From: Candidatus Chlorohelix allophototropha | Lineage (GTDB): Bacteria > Chloroflexota > Chloroflexia > Chloroheliales > Chloroheliaceae | Length of the DNA stretch: 64,000 nucleotides | Assembly: GCF_030389965.1 (NCBI RefSeq) | Contig: NZ_CP128399.1 | Location: 2,160,934 to 2,224,933, forward strand | Reading direction: 5' to 3' | In this document: piece by piece, positions 25,366 to 34,515 of the stretch | How positions within the stretch are numbered: position 1 is the stretch's first letter | Layout of the letters: every line of letters begins with the position of its first letter | Program-made: the position numbers and the translations under genes | Notes under the pieces: model-generated | Told to the model about the DNA's origin: nothing | What the model saw: the letters and a program-made list of their open reading frames with translations, nothing else | Database searches by the model: none

Positions 25366-26717
25366 CGGTTACCCGGCGTTCCTACCTTGCGGATAAGAAT
25401 AAAATAGGGACCGGTGCGCATTTTCCCGAACAACCAAATATCCAAGCGCATCATAAATGTAAGGACTCTCAGTATTAGCATATAAGTGTTAGAAGTGCGC
25501 TTATCCATAGAGCGTTTCAAACTCTTGCGAATAGCTAGATCGATTGCCGCATTTTGCTCAGTGTCACTGGCAACCTTCTCAGCTTCAAGTTCTACCTGAC
25601 TTTTATCCTGTAGAAACTTTTCTTCCGACATACGTGGCTTGCCGCCATCTGCCCAATCCGGGCTAATTCCGGTTGTCCCTGCCACCAACCGAGTTGCGGC
25701 GCTACTATTGGAGTTTTCCGCTGCATTGGTGCGCTGTTCAATTCGTCTTTTTACACGTCTGCGCAACAGGTATTCGCCTGCTTTTACAATTACATTATCA
25801 ACCAGACCTTGAAACACGCCGTTCCAGAATACAGTTCTTTCAAGCTTGAAACCGCCCTCTTTAATAGCCGCTTCCAATTCATCAAAGGTACGGATTGCCT
25901 TTATATGGTCACTCTTGCGTAATTCATCGCGCTTGAAATCAAATATTCCTTTGCGTGCAAAAAAATTGGCTACTTTCTTCTCCAACTTGATGACAGGAGC
26001 AAGCTTACCCATTTCACGAGTATTTGAGAAGATAAAAACCTGACCACCAAGGTTTAGAACCCGATTTAATTCAGCGAAATATGGAGCGATACCATCGGCA
26101 GGCAAATGTTCGAGCAAATCAATACTGAAAATCTTGTTAAAACTCTCCGGTGCAAAGGGCAGCAAGCGCACATCACCCCTGATTAGGGGTAATTCATCCA
26201 GCGCTTGTTCTGCAAATAAAGGCGCGGCATCTAAACCTACTACCGTCCCGAATCTATCGCGATTCCAATAACAGAACTTGCCGTTGCCACAACCTACTTC
26301 CAACGCGATATCAGCCCCGGAAGGCTTGAGCATTTTGCGAAGTAAATCATTGCGTACCGCCGCCCCAAGCCAAGGCAAGCTGATATATTCGTGATCAATC
26401 TCATGCTCAAATTCTTCTTCAAGGTAGCGAGTATTTTGCTCGAAATTATTTCTGGGCATTAAGTTGAGGTAGAAACCACGTTTTGGCAAAAGATCAAGGT
26501 CATCCGGCGCAAGTGCGCTGGTTGCCCAACCTACCCCATCCGTCGAGGGAGTTTTGTCATTATGTGCAGTATATTCCGTGCCGCAATTCCCACATTGAAT
26601 TCGCCCATAACGCAGGGTAAGGCGACCAATTTCGCGGTCAACAACTTTTCCTTGCGCCAACGCCTTTTCGATACATTGAGGGCAGCGCACCAAATCGAGC
26701 AATTCGCTATCTATCAA
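25362..26717 (-). CDS. SAM-dependent methyltransferase with Trm112-like zinc N-terminus
   Basis: A protein of 451 residues. Residues 1-55 form a Trm112-like zinc domain with LVRCPQCI and IQCGNCGTEY. The class I methyltransferase core (about 115-250) has DIALEVGCGNGKFCYWN as motif I, VVGLDAAPLF, LIRGDVRLLPFAPESFNKIF and SIDLLEHLP. A long C-terminal region, partly disordered (NSSAATRLVAGTTG) and ending in hydrophobic helices (TYMLILRVLTFMMRLDIWLF), may touch the membrane. It is co-translated with the downstream glycosyltransferase, so a methylated glycan or lipid-linked sugar is a plausible substrate. Confidence 0.85.
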   Translation of the reverse strand: MIDSELLDLVRCPQCIEKALAQGKVVDREIGRLTLRYGRIQCGNCGTEYTAHNDKTPSTDGVGWATSALAPDDLDLLPKRGFYLNLMPRNNFEQNTRYLEEEFEHEIDHEYISLPWLGAAVRNDLLRKMLKPSGADIALEVGCGNGKFCYWNRDRFGTVVGLDAAPLFAEQALDELPLIRGDVRLLPFAPESFNKIFSIDLLEHLPADGIAPYFAELNRVLNLGGQVFIFSNTREMGKLAPVIKLEKKVANFFARKGIFDFKRDELRKSDHIKAIRTFDELEAAIKEGGFKLERTVFWNGVFQGLVDNVIVKAGEYLLRRRVKRRIEQRTNAAENSNSSAATRLVAGTTGISPDWADGGKPRMSEEKFLQDKSQVELEAEKVASDTEQNAAIDLAIRKSLKRSMDKRTSNTYMLILRVLTFMMRLDIWLFGKMRTGPYFILIRKVGTPGNR

Positions 26718-26975
26718 GAGTCGCTACAACTTTCCACAAAAGTTTCAAACAAGCCGCGTATAACCTCTTGACCGGATACTATTGGCGAGAGGCATTATAC
26801 ATGATACCTTTCGCTTTCAGCTATGTCAAAACTTTATTGCTGTCTCGCAGGATAATTATAGGTGATTCCTCTGATTTTTTGATTATGCTAGCATAAATCG
26901 CCGATTCTGCCCTATTTCTTCCATTCTTATTACATCACTTTATGCTATATTTTTAAGCTAAGAAGCTGGAGGTAT

Positions 26976-28451
26976 ATGCGTTCAATACATTGGTTTAGGC
27001 GTGATTTACGCCTGCAAGATAATACTGCCCTCAATTTAGCGTTAAGGGAATCTCAGGAAGTAGTTTGCCTGTTCATTCTGGACCCTACCATAATTGATAA
27101 TGTAAATACGGGAGAAGCGCGATTATCTTTACTACTTAGTAGCCTTGAAAACCTTGCTTGGGAACTTGAAAAATATGGGAACAGCTTAATTATAAGGCAA
27201 GGCGAGCCACTTCAAGAGCTAACAAAGCTAATGCAAGAAAGCAAATCTTCGACCCTCTATTTTAACCAAGATTACAGCCCCTTTGCCCGTAAACGCGATG
27301 AGAAGATTGAGCGCGAACTACACATGCAGGGCTATACCGTTAAAACCGCTAAAGATCTAGTAATTTTTGAAAAAGCTGAAATTGTATCGGGAAGCAGTAC
27401 ACCTTATACCGTTTTTACCCCCTATAAGAGGCGCTGGCTTGAAAGCATTTTAAGCGCTGACCTAACCGAGTTTGAAACAAATTATGAATTGTTGCGCTAC
27501 CAGAGCGAAGACATTCGCAACCTGACAAGTTTGAAATTACCGCCAAGTCCGATTAAACAAGCTTGGTATTTACCTGCAAGCGCCTCAGTTGCACTTGATC
27601 GTCTAAAGCAATGGGCAGGTGAAAAGACAGGCAATGGCGATGAAAGCATAGCCCGAATCGAGAATTATGCCGAACAGCGAAACTATCCTGATAAAGGCGT
27701 TACCAGTCGTCTATCGCCGTTTCTACGCTTTGGGTTAATCTCTGTGAGGCAATGCTACCGAACCGCCTTTAACGCACGTGAAAGCGCCCCTCGCATAGCT
27801 TTAAGGGATAGTTGCGACACTTGGATAAGTGAACTGATTTGGCGTGATTTCTACCACCAGATTTTATGGAACTTTCCGCAGGTGTCTAAGAGGGCATTTC
27901 AGAAAAAATACGAGGCGATAGAGTGGAGTAAAAACTCTCTTGATTTACAAGCTTGGAAAGACGGGCGAACCGGTTATCCGATTGTAGATGCCGGAATGCG
28001 CCAGTTAAACCGCGAGAATTGGATGCACAATCGCTTGCGAATGATAACTGCAAGTTTCCTAACCAAACATTTGTTGATTGACTGGCGCGAGGGGGAAAAG
28101 TATTTCTGGAAGATGCTAGTAGATGGAGATAAAGCGGCAAATAATGGCGGATGGCAATGGTCGGCTTCTACCGGAACAGACGCCCAGCCTTATTTTCGCA
28201 TTTTCAATCCAATTTCACAAAGCAAAAAGTTTGACCCACAAGGCAATTTTATCCGTCGCTATTTGCCGGAACTGGCAAAAGTACCAACCAAATATATACA
28301 TGAACCTTGGAAAATGCCTCGTGCTATGCAGGAATACTTGGGTTGTATTATCGGCAAGGATTACCCTACACCTATTATAGAGCATACTTTAGCCAGAGAA
28401 CGCACGCTTGCCGCATTTAAAAAGGCAGGCGCAAAACCGATTATCCAATAA
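26976..28451 (+). CDS. phrB: Deoxyribodipyrimidine photolyase
   Basis: A protein of 491 residues, the usual length of a class I CPD photolyase, which repairs UV-made pyrimidine dimers with blue light and FAD. The N-terminal antenna domain starts RSIHWFRRDLRLQDNTAL. The C-terminal FAD-binding domain has WISELIWRDFYHQILWNFP, GRTGYPIVDAGMRQLNRENW, MHNRLRMITASFLTKHLLIDW, and NNGGWQWSASTGTDAQPYFR followed by IFNPISQSKKFDPQG. All are photolyase hallmarks. The starting ATG has GGAGG 6 bases upstream. The gene is monocistronic, next to a minus-strand carotenoid gene. Confidence 0.95.
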   Translation: MRSIHWFRRDLRLQDNTALNLALRESQEVVCLFILDPTIIDNVNTGEARLSLLLSSLENLAWELEKYGNSLIIRQGEPLQELTKLMQESKSSTLYFNQDYSPFARKRDEKIERELHMQGYTVKTAKDLVIFEKAEIVSGSSTPYTVFTPYKRRWLESILSADLTEFETNYELLRYQSEDIRNLTSLKLPPSPIKQAWYLPASASVALDRLKQWAGEKTGNGDESIARIENYAEQRNYPDKGVTSRLSPFLRFGLISVRQCYRTAFNARESAPRIALRDSCDTWISELIWRDFYHQILWNFPQVSKRAFQKKYEAIEWSKNSLDLQAWKDGRTGYPIVDAGMRQLNRENWMHNRLRMITASFLTKHLLIDWREGEKYFWKMLVDGDKAANNGGWQWSASTGTDAQPYFRIFNPISQSKKFDPQGNFIRRYLPELAKVPTKYIHEPWKMPRAMQEYLGCIIGKDYPTPIIEHTLARERTLAAFKKAGAKPIIQ

Positions 28452-28466
28452 AGTTCTGAATCTGAG

Positions 28467-29294
28467 TTAGGTAATATTACGAGGCTTGAGCGGCAACCGC
28501 AAAGCCACGCCCCGCAACAGCAAAAACAAGCATGGAAAACCTACTGCAATGCCGATTATCCCTGCCAGATAAAATTGGTTGCTGATATTGAGCGAGGCAA
28601 ACATCATTAGATTCATCAAGTAGAGCATAGGTGGTATAAAGTGATACCGGAGTGGGGATATTTCAATTGGAAATACGATTTTTTTATCTCTTATAACATA
28701 TATCAAAACCCATACCATTATATAGCTTATCACCGTCCAAGCTATGAAATTTGATAGTGGTACACCATAGTAGCCGGAATTCTGGTCGCCAGTCCATAGC
28801 CAATAACCATGCACATGGAATGCTACCGGCTCCATCAATAAATCGCTTGAGACAGTCAGTAAGGTAGTGAAAATAACCAGAGTATGGACGCTAGCGCCGG
28901 GTTTCGCCCATGACAAGATAAGGCGAGCGGTAAAATAAGAAGAGACAATTATCATCAACCATGCAAAGAGAATAGCAATAGGAACAATCCAGAGTTTAGG
29001 GTAAAGCGCATCAGTATAAACATAGGAACCGAAGGGAAATCCGGTAGTTTCTCCCAATGTTTCAACGGCAAAGCCTAGACCTAGCAAAGCTATCCCGGAA
29101 AAAAATGCTTTCTTGAAATCGTAGTTTACCGCTAACCAAAACAGCGCAACTATGCCAACATCTACCAGCATTGCCGTTGCCATCCACTCCTGATCTGCCG
29201 AAACTTGATTTGTTACAAGCTGAAAGATTGATCCCGGATAAACCAAACAATAGCAACTAAATGATGCCAGAAGTAGATATTTATATAATTTCAA
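28467..29294 (-). CDS. CruF-like carotenoid 1',2'-hydratase (DUF422)
   Basis: A protein of 275 residues with about seven membrane helices. Its signature is SSDLLMEPVAFHVHGYWLW followed by YYGVPLSNFIAWTVISY, together with VETLGETTGFPFGSYVYTD. These are the conserved blocks of the CruF/DUF422 family, which adds water to the psi end of carotenoids such as gamma-carotene. Photosynthetic and pigmented Chloroflexota carry such genes. A TTG start at 29294 has GGGAG 7 bases upstream and overlaps the end of the decayed larA-like frame by 14 bases. No other carotenoid gene is nearby. Confidence 0.8.
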   Translation of the reverse strand: MKLYKYLLLASFSCYCLVYPGSIFQLVTNQVSADQEWMATAMLVDVGIVALFWLAVNYDFKKAFFSGIALLGLGFAVETLGETTGFPFGSYVYTDALYPKLWIVPIAILFAWLMIIVSSYFTARLILSWAKPGASVHTLVIFTTLLTVSSDLLMEPVAFHVHGYWLWTGDQNSGYYGVPLSNFIAWTVISYIMVWVLIYVIRDKKIVFPIEISPLRYHFIPPMLYLMNLMMFASLNISNQFYLAGIIGIAVGFPCLFLLLRGVALRLPLKPRNIT

Positions 29295-29622
29295 CCGTAG
29301 CTCCCTCTAGGATACCAGTTAGCACATTGACATCGGCTTTCAGATATTCGGTACAAACCCACGCTTCGGCTCCAAAACTGGTATGACCCATCGGTAAAAC
29401 TCGGTTATTGGGCATTGGGCGGGTGCTATCACAAAACACAAGAGCTACTATTTCGCTTAAGGAATTCGAGTGTATCGGCGAATGTAGCGAATCTATAAGG
29501 ACAACGCGCTCGTCAGCGAGTCCGGGTATAAATTGTGGTTCGACAATGGCAAGATTTTCTTCCGGTAAAGCCTCTGGTAGCCCTGTTTTTCCATATGCAA
29601 GTTTAATTGTAACCGGTCTCAT
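29281..29622 (-). pseudogene. Decayed larA-like (DUF2088, nickel-dependent racemase) gene
   Basis: A 113-residue frame. Residues 1-75 (IKLAYGKTGLPEALPEENLA, FCDSTRPMPNNRVLP) match the N-terminal LarA/DUF2088 domain. After VLP the sequence jumps to TSFGAEAWVCTEYLKADVN and LTGILEG, which in intact proteins of about 420 residues comes roughly 80 residues later. The expected conserved catalytic region in between (with its His residues) is missing, and so is everything after ILEG. This points to an internal deletion plus loss of the 3' end, the latter where the CruF gene begins. Confidence 0.7.
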
Positions 29623-30012
29623 CTATTCTCCCGCTCTTCTTCAAACCTGTAGGTACTCCACTGAATGAAATTGGACAACTCGTGTAGATACTCCAGCTAT
29701 TTTGTGAATATTATAGCGACTTTGTTTACCTCCAAATCAATATAAACTGTTAAGGTAAAGTTCAGGTGTAGGTAATTGAGCATACCAGAAATCTAACACA
29801 AATCTAACACAGAATTATTGCTCACTATTATGGTAAAATGCTAGACTGAGAAATAATATATTTGTTATTAACAACTCAGCGTGGTTCTCAGGGGTAGCAA
29901 CTCCAGTGCAGGGTCTAGGGGGTGTCCCCTATTACTCCTCTCCTTCTCTTTCCCCTCCTGAGGGAGCAGGGGAGTAAATAATTACATTTGTTAAGGATAA
30001 GAACACATCCGA
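29623..30012. other. Intergenic region with GC-rich structured repeat
   Basis: About 390 bases. From about 29890 to 29988 a GC-rich block (GGGTGTCCCC, then CCCCTCCTGAGGGAGCAGGGG and AATAATTAC) resembles 42078-42175. Both blocks sit just ahead of a plus-strand gene. The rest is AT-rich. Confidence 0.4.
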
Positions 30013-31047
30013 ATGGCATCCAAAGATTATTATAAAATTCTAGAATTACAACGTACCGCTACTGAAGCAGATGTTAAGAGTGCATACCGACGGCTTGCTC
30101 GCAAATATCACCCTGATGTCAACCCCAATGATAATCAGGCAGAGGAGCGTTTCAAGGAAGTAGGCGAAGCATACGAAGTATTAAGCAACGCCGAGAAACG
30201 CCGCAAATACGATCAATGGGGCGCTGATTGGGAAAAATATGATAAAGCCGGAGCAGGCTCATATTCAGGCTGGTCGGGTGGCAGCGGATACAACACCAAA
30301 GATAACGGATTCGGTGATATTTTCGACCAAATCTTCGGTAAAACCCGCAACAAACCTCCACAGGGTCAGGGTTATAATACTACAACCTTCAATCAAGGCA
30401 ATCAAAGTGCAAACCCCAGAAGTTATGCAGCCCGTCCTCAAAAAGGAGAAGATCGGGAACAGCAAATAGAATTGACTCTCGAAGAATGTTATAACGGTAC
30501 ACTACGCCAGTTACAAATTCAATCGAGCGATATTTGTAACCTGTGCAACGGTACAGGCTTGAGAAGCGGTCAGCGTTGTTCCAATTGCGCCGGGCTAGGC
30601 ATTGTACCGCGTACCAAGCGTTTAGAGGTACGAATTCCGGCGGGCGTTGAGGAAAGTAGTCGGGTGAGAGTTGCGGGTGAAGGTGGCGCTGGAATTGGCG
30701 GTGGGCAGCGTGGAGATCTATTTCTCAAAGTACATGTGCAGCCACACCCGCAGTTTGAGCGCAAAGGCAATGATCTACACACCAGCATTAATATTCCGGT
30801 TTACACCGCTATCCTTGGTGGTGAGGCAGAAGTTACCTCGCTTAAAGGCGGTAAATTCATCCTGAATATACCGGAAGAAACACCAAACGGTAAAGTTTTC
30901 CGTCTGAGCGGGCAGGGCATCCCCATCCTGAACCAACCCGGTGTCAGAGGAGATTTGTATATCAAACTTACCGTAGTGTTGCCAAGCAACCTTACTGTTC
31001 AGGAAAAAGAGCTTTTCCGAAAGTTAAAAGAGCAGCGACCAGACTAA
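30013..31047 (+). CDS. DnaJ-family co-chaperone with reduced zinc-finger region
   Basis: A protein of 344 residues. The J domain (1-70) starts KDYYKILELQRTATEADVKS and has the HPD tripeptide in KYHPDVNPN, which stimulates DnaK. A Gly/Phe-type region follows. The zinc region has only two CXXCXGXG-like units, CNLCNGTG and CSNCAGLG, instead of the four of classical DnaJ. The C-terminal substrate-binding beta domains follow (VRIPAGVEESSRVRVAGEGG, GDLYIKLTVVLP). It is thus intermediate between DnaJ and CbpA. AAGGATAAG lies ahead of the ATG. No dnaK is near. Confidence 0.9.
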   Translation: MASKDYYKILELQRTATEADVKSAYRRLARKYHPDVNPNDNQAEERFKEVGEAYEVLSNAEKRRKYDQWGADWEKYDKAGAGSYSGWSGGSGYNTKDNGFGDIFDQIFGKTRNKPPQGQGYNTTTFNQGNQSANPRSYAARPQKGEDREQQIELTLEECYNGTLRQLQIQSSDICNLCNGTGLRSGQRCSNCAGLGIVPRTKRLEVRIPAGVEESSRVRVAGEGGAGIGGGQRGDLFLKVHVQPHPQFERKGNDLHTSINIPVYTAILGGEAEVTSLKGGKFILNIPEETPNGKVFRLSGQGIPILNQPGVRGDLYIKLTVVLPSNLTVQEKELFRKLKEQRPD

Positions 31048-31178
31048 CCAGAAAATACAATTTTCAAGGAAATGAGGGGAAACACCCCTCTTTTTGATTT
31101 ATATCTTTTTCTTTAACCTTTAATAGCATTACCATTTCTTCATTGACCTAAAATCAAGGCTGGGCTATCATCAATTAT

Positions 31179-32036
31179 ATGGAAAAGATTAATCCGGCTG
31201 AAAATAACAGCGAAAAACAAGATAATGAAGTTACCGAAACTCCACCCGATCAAACTATTACATCGGGTGAGGAGACGGATGACATTATGCCCTTAAAAGT
31301 TGCTTCCGGTATCGCTTCAAGAGGAGGCGGCAACCGCATTGCCTCGGCAATGACCCGCGCCAATAAATTCTTTGGTTTTGTGGATACAGAAGATAGCGAG
31401 ACGGTTGCACGAATGGAAGGTGCGCCAGAGTTAGCAGGCTCACAACAAGCTGTCGCTAAACCCGGTCGTCAAATTATTCTCGGTAGAGGCGCAATTGCCG
31501 CTTTGATTGTTCTCCTCTTTACCATACCTCTACTATTATGGTTAGCTATTTCAATATTCGATTTGAACAGGCAAGTGAATGCCCTACAACAAGCTAACGT
31601 ACGATTGCAAGATCAAAGCGGACAGAATCCGGCGTTGATAACACTATTAACCTCATCGAAACTTACAACCTATAAATTCGACAATGTTGACCCTGTGCCA
31701 CAAGCAGAAGCTTATCTGCATGTTGGCGGCGCACGCTTATGGGCATTGAGTACCCGCCAACTTAACGGTAGCGTAGGGAAAGAGCGACAGATGGTTCTGT
31801 ATGCCATCAAAAAAGTTCAGAATCCCGCTCCAGAAGATTACACTGTCTTGGCTATTTTTAGCCCCTTGTCTATCAGCCTAAATATGATAGATACAATTCC
31901 CGGTGATTTCAGCCCTCAAAATTATGCGCGCCTAATTATCACCGATGAACCGCTCACTCAAGAGCCAAAAGGCAAGCCTGTTGGTTTAATGAGATTCAGC
32001 CTGGATGTGTCGAAGATCACTGTTTTAAATCCCTAA
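31179..32036 (+). CDS. Single-pass membrane protein with anti-sigma-K-like C-terminal domain
   Basis: A protein of 285 residues. Residues 1-100 are acidic and disordered. One membrane helix follows (AIAALIVLLFTIPLLLWLAI, about 108-128), then a short coiled region (LNRQVNALQQANVRLQDQ). The C-terminal extracytoplasmic domain ends with ARLIITDEPLTQEPKGKPVG, similar to the RskA-type anti-sigma factor domain. No sigma factor gene and no N-terminal zinc motif are present, so an anti-sigma role is doubtful. It lies between the DnaJ and DedA genes on the same strand. Confidence 0.55.
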   Translation: MEKINPAENNSEKQDNEVTETPPDQTITSGEETDDIMPLKVASGIASRGGGNRIASAMTRANKFFGFVDTEDSETVARMEGAPELAGSQQAVAKPGRQIILGRGAIAALIVLLFTIPLLLWLAISIFDLNRQVNALQQANVRLQDQSGQNPALITLLTSSKLTTYKFDNVDPVPQAEAYLHVGGARLWALSTRQLNGSVGKERQMVLYAIKKVQNPAPEDYTVLAIFSPLSISLNMIDTIPGDFSPQNYARLIITDEPLTQEPKGKPVGLMRFSLDVSKITVLNP

Positions 32037-32091
32037 GATTGTTTAAATTGTGCTAGTGTTTTATTTCTTATAAGTAGTTCGAGTAACAAAC

Positions 32092-32760
32092 ATGGAATAT
32101 CAAGTTTTTCTTCAAAATTTAGCGCCATGGGGCTATGCAATCCTTTTCGCTGTAGTTATGCTGGAAAATGTGGGCGTGCCTTTGCCGGGTCTAACCATTG
32201 CGCTGGCGATGAGCGCATTATCGGCAGCAGGCTATTTTGATTTCTGGCTGGTAATGGTGCTTACAATCGTCAGCGGAACTCTTGGCGGGTTTATCGGCTA
32301 CTGGATTGGGCTAAAAGGGGGCAGATACCTGATTCAAAAGTTCGGGCGTTTTCTGTTTATTACACCTGAACGTTTCTCACAAGCGGAGATGCTTTTTAAT
32401 AAACATGGTAACAAAGCAATGCTGATTCGTTGCTACCTGCCTTTTATCTGCGTTTGGGGTTGTAATCTGGCTGGAATAACGCGGATTCATTTCCGGCGTT
32501 TTGCTCTCACAAACATCGGTGGTTTGGTAATCTGGTCGGTAACTAACCTCACACTCGGATTCCTGTTAGGGCAAAGTTTTGAAATGCTAAACAAGCTAAT
32601 AAATGGCTTTGCCGCAGTTGTATTTATTTCAACTATTCTTGGCGGAATACTCGTCTGGCAAAAGCGTCGCCGAAAACAAAACAAACTTTATGTAAAGCTA
32701 GATGAACCAATACCTGTACCTATTCCCATAGATGAGCCGGAAATTTTGACACACAGGTAA
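32092..32760 (+). CDS. DedA family membrane protein
   Basis: A protein of 222 residues with four to five membrane segments. Characteristic DedA/VTT features: LENVGVPLPGLTIALAMSAL near the N-terminus, GTLGGFIGYWIGLKGGRYLI, and the cytoplasmic loop RCYLPFICVWGCNLAGITRI, where most members have an R-x-x-P-x-x-R-x-x-x-x-x-x-A-G pattern. DedA proteins act in membrane lipid homeostasis, including flipping of undecaprenyl phosphate. It ends one base before the convergent peptide-binding-protein gene. Confidence 0.88.
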   Translation: MEYQVFLQNLAPWGYAILFAVVMLENVGVPLPGLTIALAMSALSAAGYFDFWLVMVLTIVSGTLGGFIGYWIGLKGGRYLIQKFGRFLFITPERFSQAEMLFNKHGNKAMLIRCYLPFICVWGCNLAGITRIHFRRFALTNIGGLVIWSVTNLTLGFLLGQSFEMLNKLINGFAAVVFISTILGGILVWQKRRRKQNKLYVKLDEPIPVPIPIDEPEILTHR

Positions 32761-32761
32761 T

Positions 32762-34507
32762 TTAAGGATTTAGCAAATACCAGTCGGTATAAAGATTAGC
32801 AGAGACACCCACATAGGTTTGTGCAATGCCACCGACCCGCTTATTAATTACAATCGAGCCTAATTCAGCGTAAAGATAGATATAGGGTAAGTCTGTAGAT
32901 TCAATTTGCTGTATCTGAGCCATCAACGCCTTGCGTTTGCCTGAATCCTGTTCCAACTGCGCCATCCGGTACAAATCCAGCAATTTATCATTGCGATACG
33001 CACCGTTGTTTAATTCCGGCACATTCGCCCAGATTTCCCCGAAATTCTCAGGGTCATAATCGGTTTGCCAACCACCAAGAAATAAATCGTAATTGCTATT
33101 TGGGTTCTGGAGTAGTTTTACAAAGCTGCTAAAATCCAACTCCTGCAACTCTAGGTTAATTCCCAACTGTTTGTAAGACTGTTTTAGCGATTGGGCGAAA
33201 GAGGAATAGACTGGGCTTGGCGCGTTAAAAGCCAGCCTCAAAGTTGAAAGGTCGGTGCCATTCGGGGTAACCAGTTTTGTACCGGAAGCGTTATACCCTG
33301 CCACTTTGAGTAAGTCGAGCGCCTTAGTAGAATCATAAGCGAACTTTTGCGAAGGCTCTTGATAGAAGGGATGCCATGGAAGCACATCTGAATATTGTAA
33401 CCGTCCTAAGCCTGCCCCTGTGGTGGCTAATAAGCCCGAACGGTCGGTGGCATACGCCAACGCCTGACGCAACTTTATGTCCTGTAAATAAGGCTTTCTG
33501 AAATTAAAACCGACATAATGGAAAGTGGCGCGTCCCGGTGTCCAGCGATAGCTCTGCACATTTGAAAGATTCTCAAATGAAGCAAAGCTGGTTGTTTCAG
33601 GGCTATAAAAATCCAATTCATTGTTCTTTAACTTTTGCAAAGCAACCTGACTATCCGCCACAATCTTTATGGTGAGACTATCCAAGGTTGGTACGGGATA
33701 AAGGCTAGAGTTTGGATTGCGGACAAGGGTTATATATTCCCCCTGCTTCCACTCTTTTAAGAGCCAAGGTCCGCTAACTACGCTGGGCTTGTTTATTTCC
33801 GGGTTTTTTGCCGGGTTATTCCAATCCAGTTTTTCCCAAATATGCTTTGGCAGAGGCTCGATAACATCAGCCCGCGTAACCATATCAAAAGTAGCGGAAT
33901 GAAGCTTAATCACAAGTGTTGAAGCATCAAGAGCGGTATAGCTTTCTATGCCTTCGGAACCGCTTTTAGCAGCCTGATAGAATGCGCCTGTAGCGTAATA
34001 CCAGCCGTTTTCAGCTTTGCGGGCTTGCTCATAAGTCCACACATAATCATCGGCAGTAATCGGTTGCCCATCGCTCCATTTTGAGCTTGCTTTAAGCTTA
34101 AAGGTAACGGTGGAAGTAGCAGAATCGCTCGTCCAACTTTCTGCAGCATTTTTATCAAGCGCCAACGTCAAGGGATTGCGGCGAGTTAAGGAAGCAGCAT
34201 AAAGCAAACTCAGGTACTCAAAACTGGTTGAGTTAGTAGTTTTATAATAATGTAAAGTATCGGCTTCTTTGATTTTCGCCCCACTTACAGTCCCTCCGCT
34301 AATTCCGGTACGTACTGGAATAGTAGGGATTTTAAGCAAGTCATTGGTAGGTGGGGGCGCTAACACGCTTGAAGAGGTAGAAGTAGTACCGACGCTACTA
34401 CTGGTAGATTCATCACTGCATGCACTTAAGATAATAGCAAGGGTCAAGCATAAGGACATAAAGACAGGGACAGTTTTTAAACCGCCCCTGTGCAAGCTCA
34501 AGAACAT
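32762..34507 (-). CDS. Peptide ABC transporter substrate-binding lipoprotein (second of two)
   Basis: A protein of 581 residues of the SBP_bac_5 (OppA/DppA) family. The signal peptide ends in ILSAC, a lipobox, so it is anchored outside the membrane. A Ser/Thr-rich spacer precedes the domain, with KASSKWSDGQPITADDYVWT (family signature), GPWLLKEWKQGEYITLVRNP, ALAYATDRSGLL and GGWQTDYDPENF. It starts 8 bases after the permease stop, with its Shine-Dalgarno AAAGG inside the permease end. It is the last gene of the importer operon. Specificity is likely for peptides but is unproven. Confidence 0.9.
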   Translation of the reverse strand: MFLSLHRGGLKTVPVFMSLCLTLAIILSACSDESTSSSVGTTSTSSSVLAPPPTNDLLKIPTIPVRTGISGGTVSGAKIKEADTLHYYKTTNSTSFEYLSLLYAASLTRRNPLTLALDKNAAESWTSDSATSTVTFKLKASSKWSDGQPITADDYVWTYEQARKAENGWYYATGAFYQAAKSGSEGIESYTALDASTLVIKLHSATFDMVTRADVIEPLPKHIWEKLDWNNPAKNPEINKPSVVSGPWLLKEWKQGEYITLVRNPNSSLYPVPTLDSLTIKIVADSQVALQKLKNNELDFYSPETTSFASFENLSNVQSYRWTPGRATFHYVGFNFRKPYLQDIKLRQALAYATDRSGLLATTGAGLGRLQYSDVLPWHPFYQEPSQKFAYDSTKALDLLKVAGYNASGTKLVTPNGTDLSTLRLAFNAPSPVYSSFAQSLKQSYKQLGINLELQELDFSSFVKLLQNPNSNYDLFLGGWQTDYDPENFGEIWANVPELNNGAYRNDKLLDLYRMAQLEQDSGKRKALMAQIQQIESTDLPYIYLYAELGSIVINKRVGGIAQTYVGVSANLYTDWYLLNP

Positions 34508-34515
34508 TTAACTTA

